A model generated the notes under the pieces. The model was not told where the DNA came from. It saw nothing but the letters and a program-made list of their open reading frames with translations, and made no database searches. Positions 6,098-6,663 of a stretch of DNA of 6,663 nt are shown one piece after another (position 1 is the first letter of the stretch; each line of letters starts with the position of its first letter). The stretch is from an uncultured Verrucomicrobiota bacterium (GTDB lineage Bacteria; Verrucomicrobiota; Verrucomicrobiia; Limisphaerales; UBA9464), in NCBI GenBank assembly GCA_903864375.1, contig CAIPFS010000492.1:1-6663 (forward strand), read 5' to 3'. Position numbers and translations under genes: made by a program.

Positions 6098-6654
6098 GCC
6101 CGCTCCATGTACTTGCCCGTCCGGGTATCAACCTTGATCTTTTCACCGGACTTGATGAAGAGGGGCACCTGCACCGTCACACCGGTTTCAAGGGTGGCAG
6201 GCTTCATGACGTTGTTGGCGGAATCACCCCGGACGCCCTCGGCTGACTCGGTGATCGTCAAAACGACGCTGGCGGGAATTTCGACCTGAATGGCCTTTTC
6301 CTCGACAAAAGTCATCTGCACGGAGCCGTTCTCAATCAGGAAGTTTTTCGCGTCACCGACCAACTCCGGCGACACGGTGACTTCTTCGAACGTCTCTGGA
6401 TTGGAAAAGACGAAATCGTCCCCGCTCTTGTAGCTGAATTCCATCCGATAGGTGGTCAGCGGAACCGTCTCGACTTTTTCCGATGAGGCAAAGCGAACAT
6501 CCATGCTCTTCCCGGTACGGACGCTGCGAAGGATGCCCTGAACAAAAGCGCGCAGGTTTCCCGGCGTCCGATGCTGGACTTCCAACACCACACAGATTTC
6601 GTTGTTGTACAGAATCGCCATCCCTTTTCGGATGTCGTTAGCGTTGACGGCCAT
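6094..6654 (-). CDS. efp: Translation elongation factor P (EF-P), with Asn at the loop tip
   Basis: EF-P binds between the P and E sites and rescues ribosomes stalled at polyproline. The 186 residues have full length and all three domains: an N-terminal KOW-like domain (ANDIRKGMAILYNNEICVVLEVQHRTPGNL), an OB domain (about 66-128), and the C-terminal OB domain with the family signature KPATLETGVTVQVPLFIKSGEKIKVDTRTG (151-180). The loop that normally carries the modified Lys (E. coli K34, PGKGQAF) or Arg reads PGNLRAF here, so Asn33 sits at the tip and neither EpmA-type lysylation nor EarP-type rhamnosylation fits this position. The next basic residue is R35. It starts MAVNANDIRKG at the expected place. 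Only 9 nt of its upstream region are in the window, so promoter and binding site cannot be judged. It converges with the M23 gene, with a 4-nt overlap. Confidence 0.97.
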   Translation of the reverse strand: MAVNANDIRKGMAILYNNEICVVLEVQHRTPGNLRAFVQGILRSVRTGKSMDVRFASSEKVETVPLTTYRMEFSYKSGDDFVFSNPETFEEVTVSPELVGDAKNFLIENGSVQMTFVEEKAIQVEIPASVVLTITESAEGVRGDSANNVMKPATLETGVTVQVPLFIKSGEKIKVDTRTGKYMERA

Positions 6655-6663
6655 AAAACTTGA

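Overview
The window is about 6.7 kb of high-GC bacterial chromosome with ordinary housekeeping and cell-envelope gene content. Several traits together suggest the Verrucomicrobiota, or a related Planctomycetes-Verrucomicrobia-Chlamydiae lineage. These are an elongation factor P with an Asn-tipped PGN loop, a 34-residue arginine/lysine-rich mini-protein starting MGRQSNK, a SecD-P1-like lipoprotein, an alpha-galactosidase-like secreted protein, and start codons with little or no Shine-Dalgarno sequence. This placement is inference from memory of family patterns, not from a search.

Layout, left to right. (1) 1-1323, minus: N-terminal part of a secreted, GH36/alpha-galactosidase-like protein. Its family-like sequence stops abruptly at residue 402, near position 118, and another reading frame looks coding from there to the window edge. 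(2) 1324-1483: divergent intergenic region with one small palindrome and no clear promoter. (3) 1484-1897, plus: small DUF4870/Tic20-like membrane protein. (4) 1920-3251, minus: larC, the nickel-insertion enzyme for the nickel-pincer cofactor, as one uninterrupted ORF with a His-rich insert. (5) 3287-4177, minus: xylose-isomerase-like TIM-barrel sugar isomerase/epimerase, 35 nt upstream of larC and probably co-transcribed with it. (6) 4214-4246, minus: a strong intrinsic terminator. (7) 4296-4400, minus: the 34-residue basic mini-protein gene whose transcript that terminator would end. (8) 4422-5081 and 5090-6097, plus: a two-gene unit of a SecD-P1-like lipoprotein and a secreted M23 (LytM) peptidase. 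(9) 6094-6654, minus: efp, convergent with the peptidase gene; the two TAG stop codons share one CTAG palindrome.

How the genes may work together: the isomerase and LarC suggest sugar or hydroxy-acid isomerisation, with LarC loading nickel into the cofactor of a LarA-type racemase/epimerase encoded elsewhere. The lipoprotein and M23 peptidase suggest an envelope or peptidoglycan function. EF-P and the basic mini-protein may both act on the ribosome; this is known for EF-P and only a guess for the mini-protein.

I see no mobile element, CRISPR array, tRNA, rRNA, phage or defence module. The most useful points for follow-up are the mini-gene and its terminator, the frame break at the left edge, the Asn-tipped EF-P, the larC leader palindrome, and the pairing of larC with an isomerase without larA, larB or larE.
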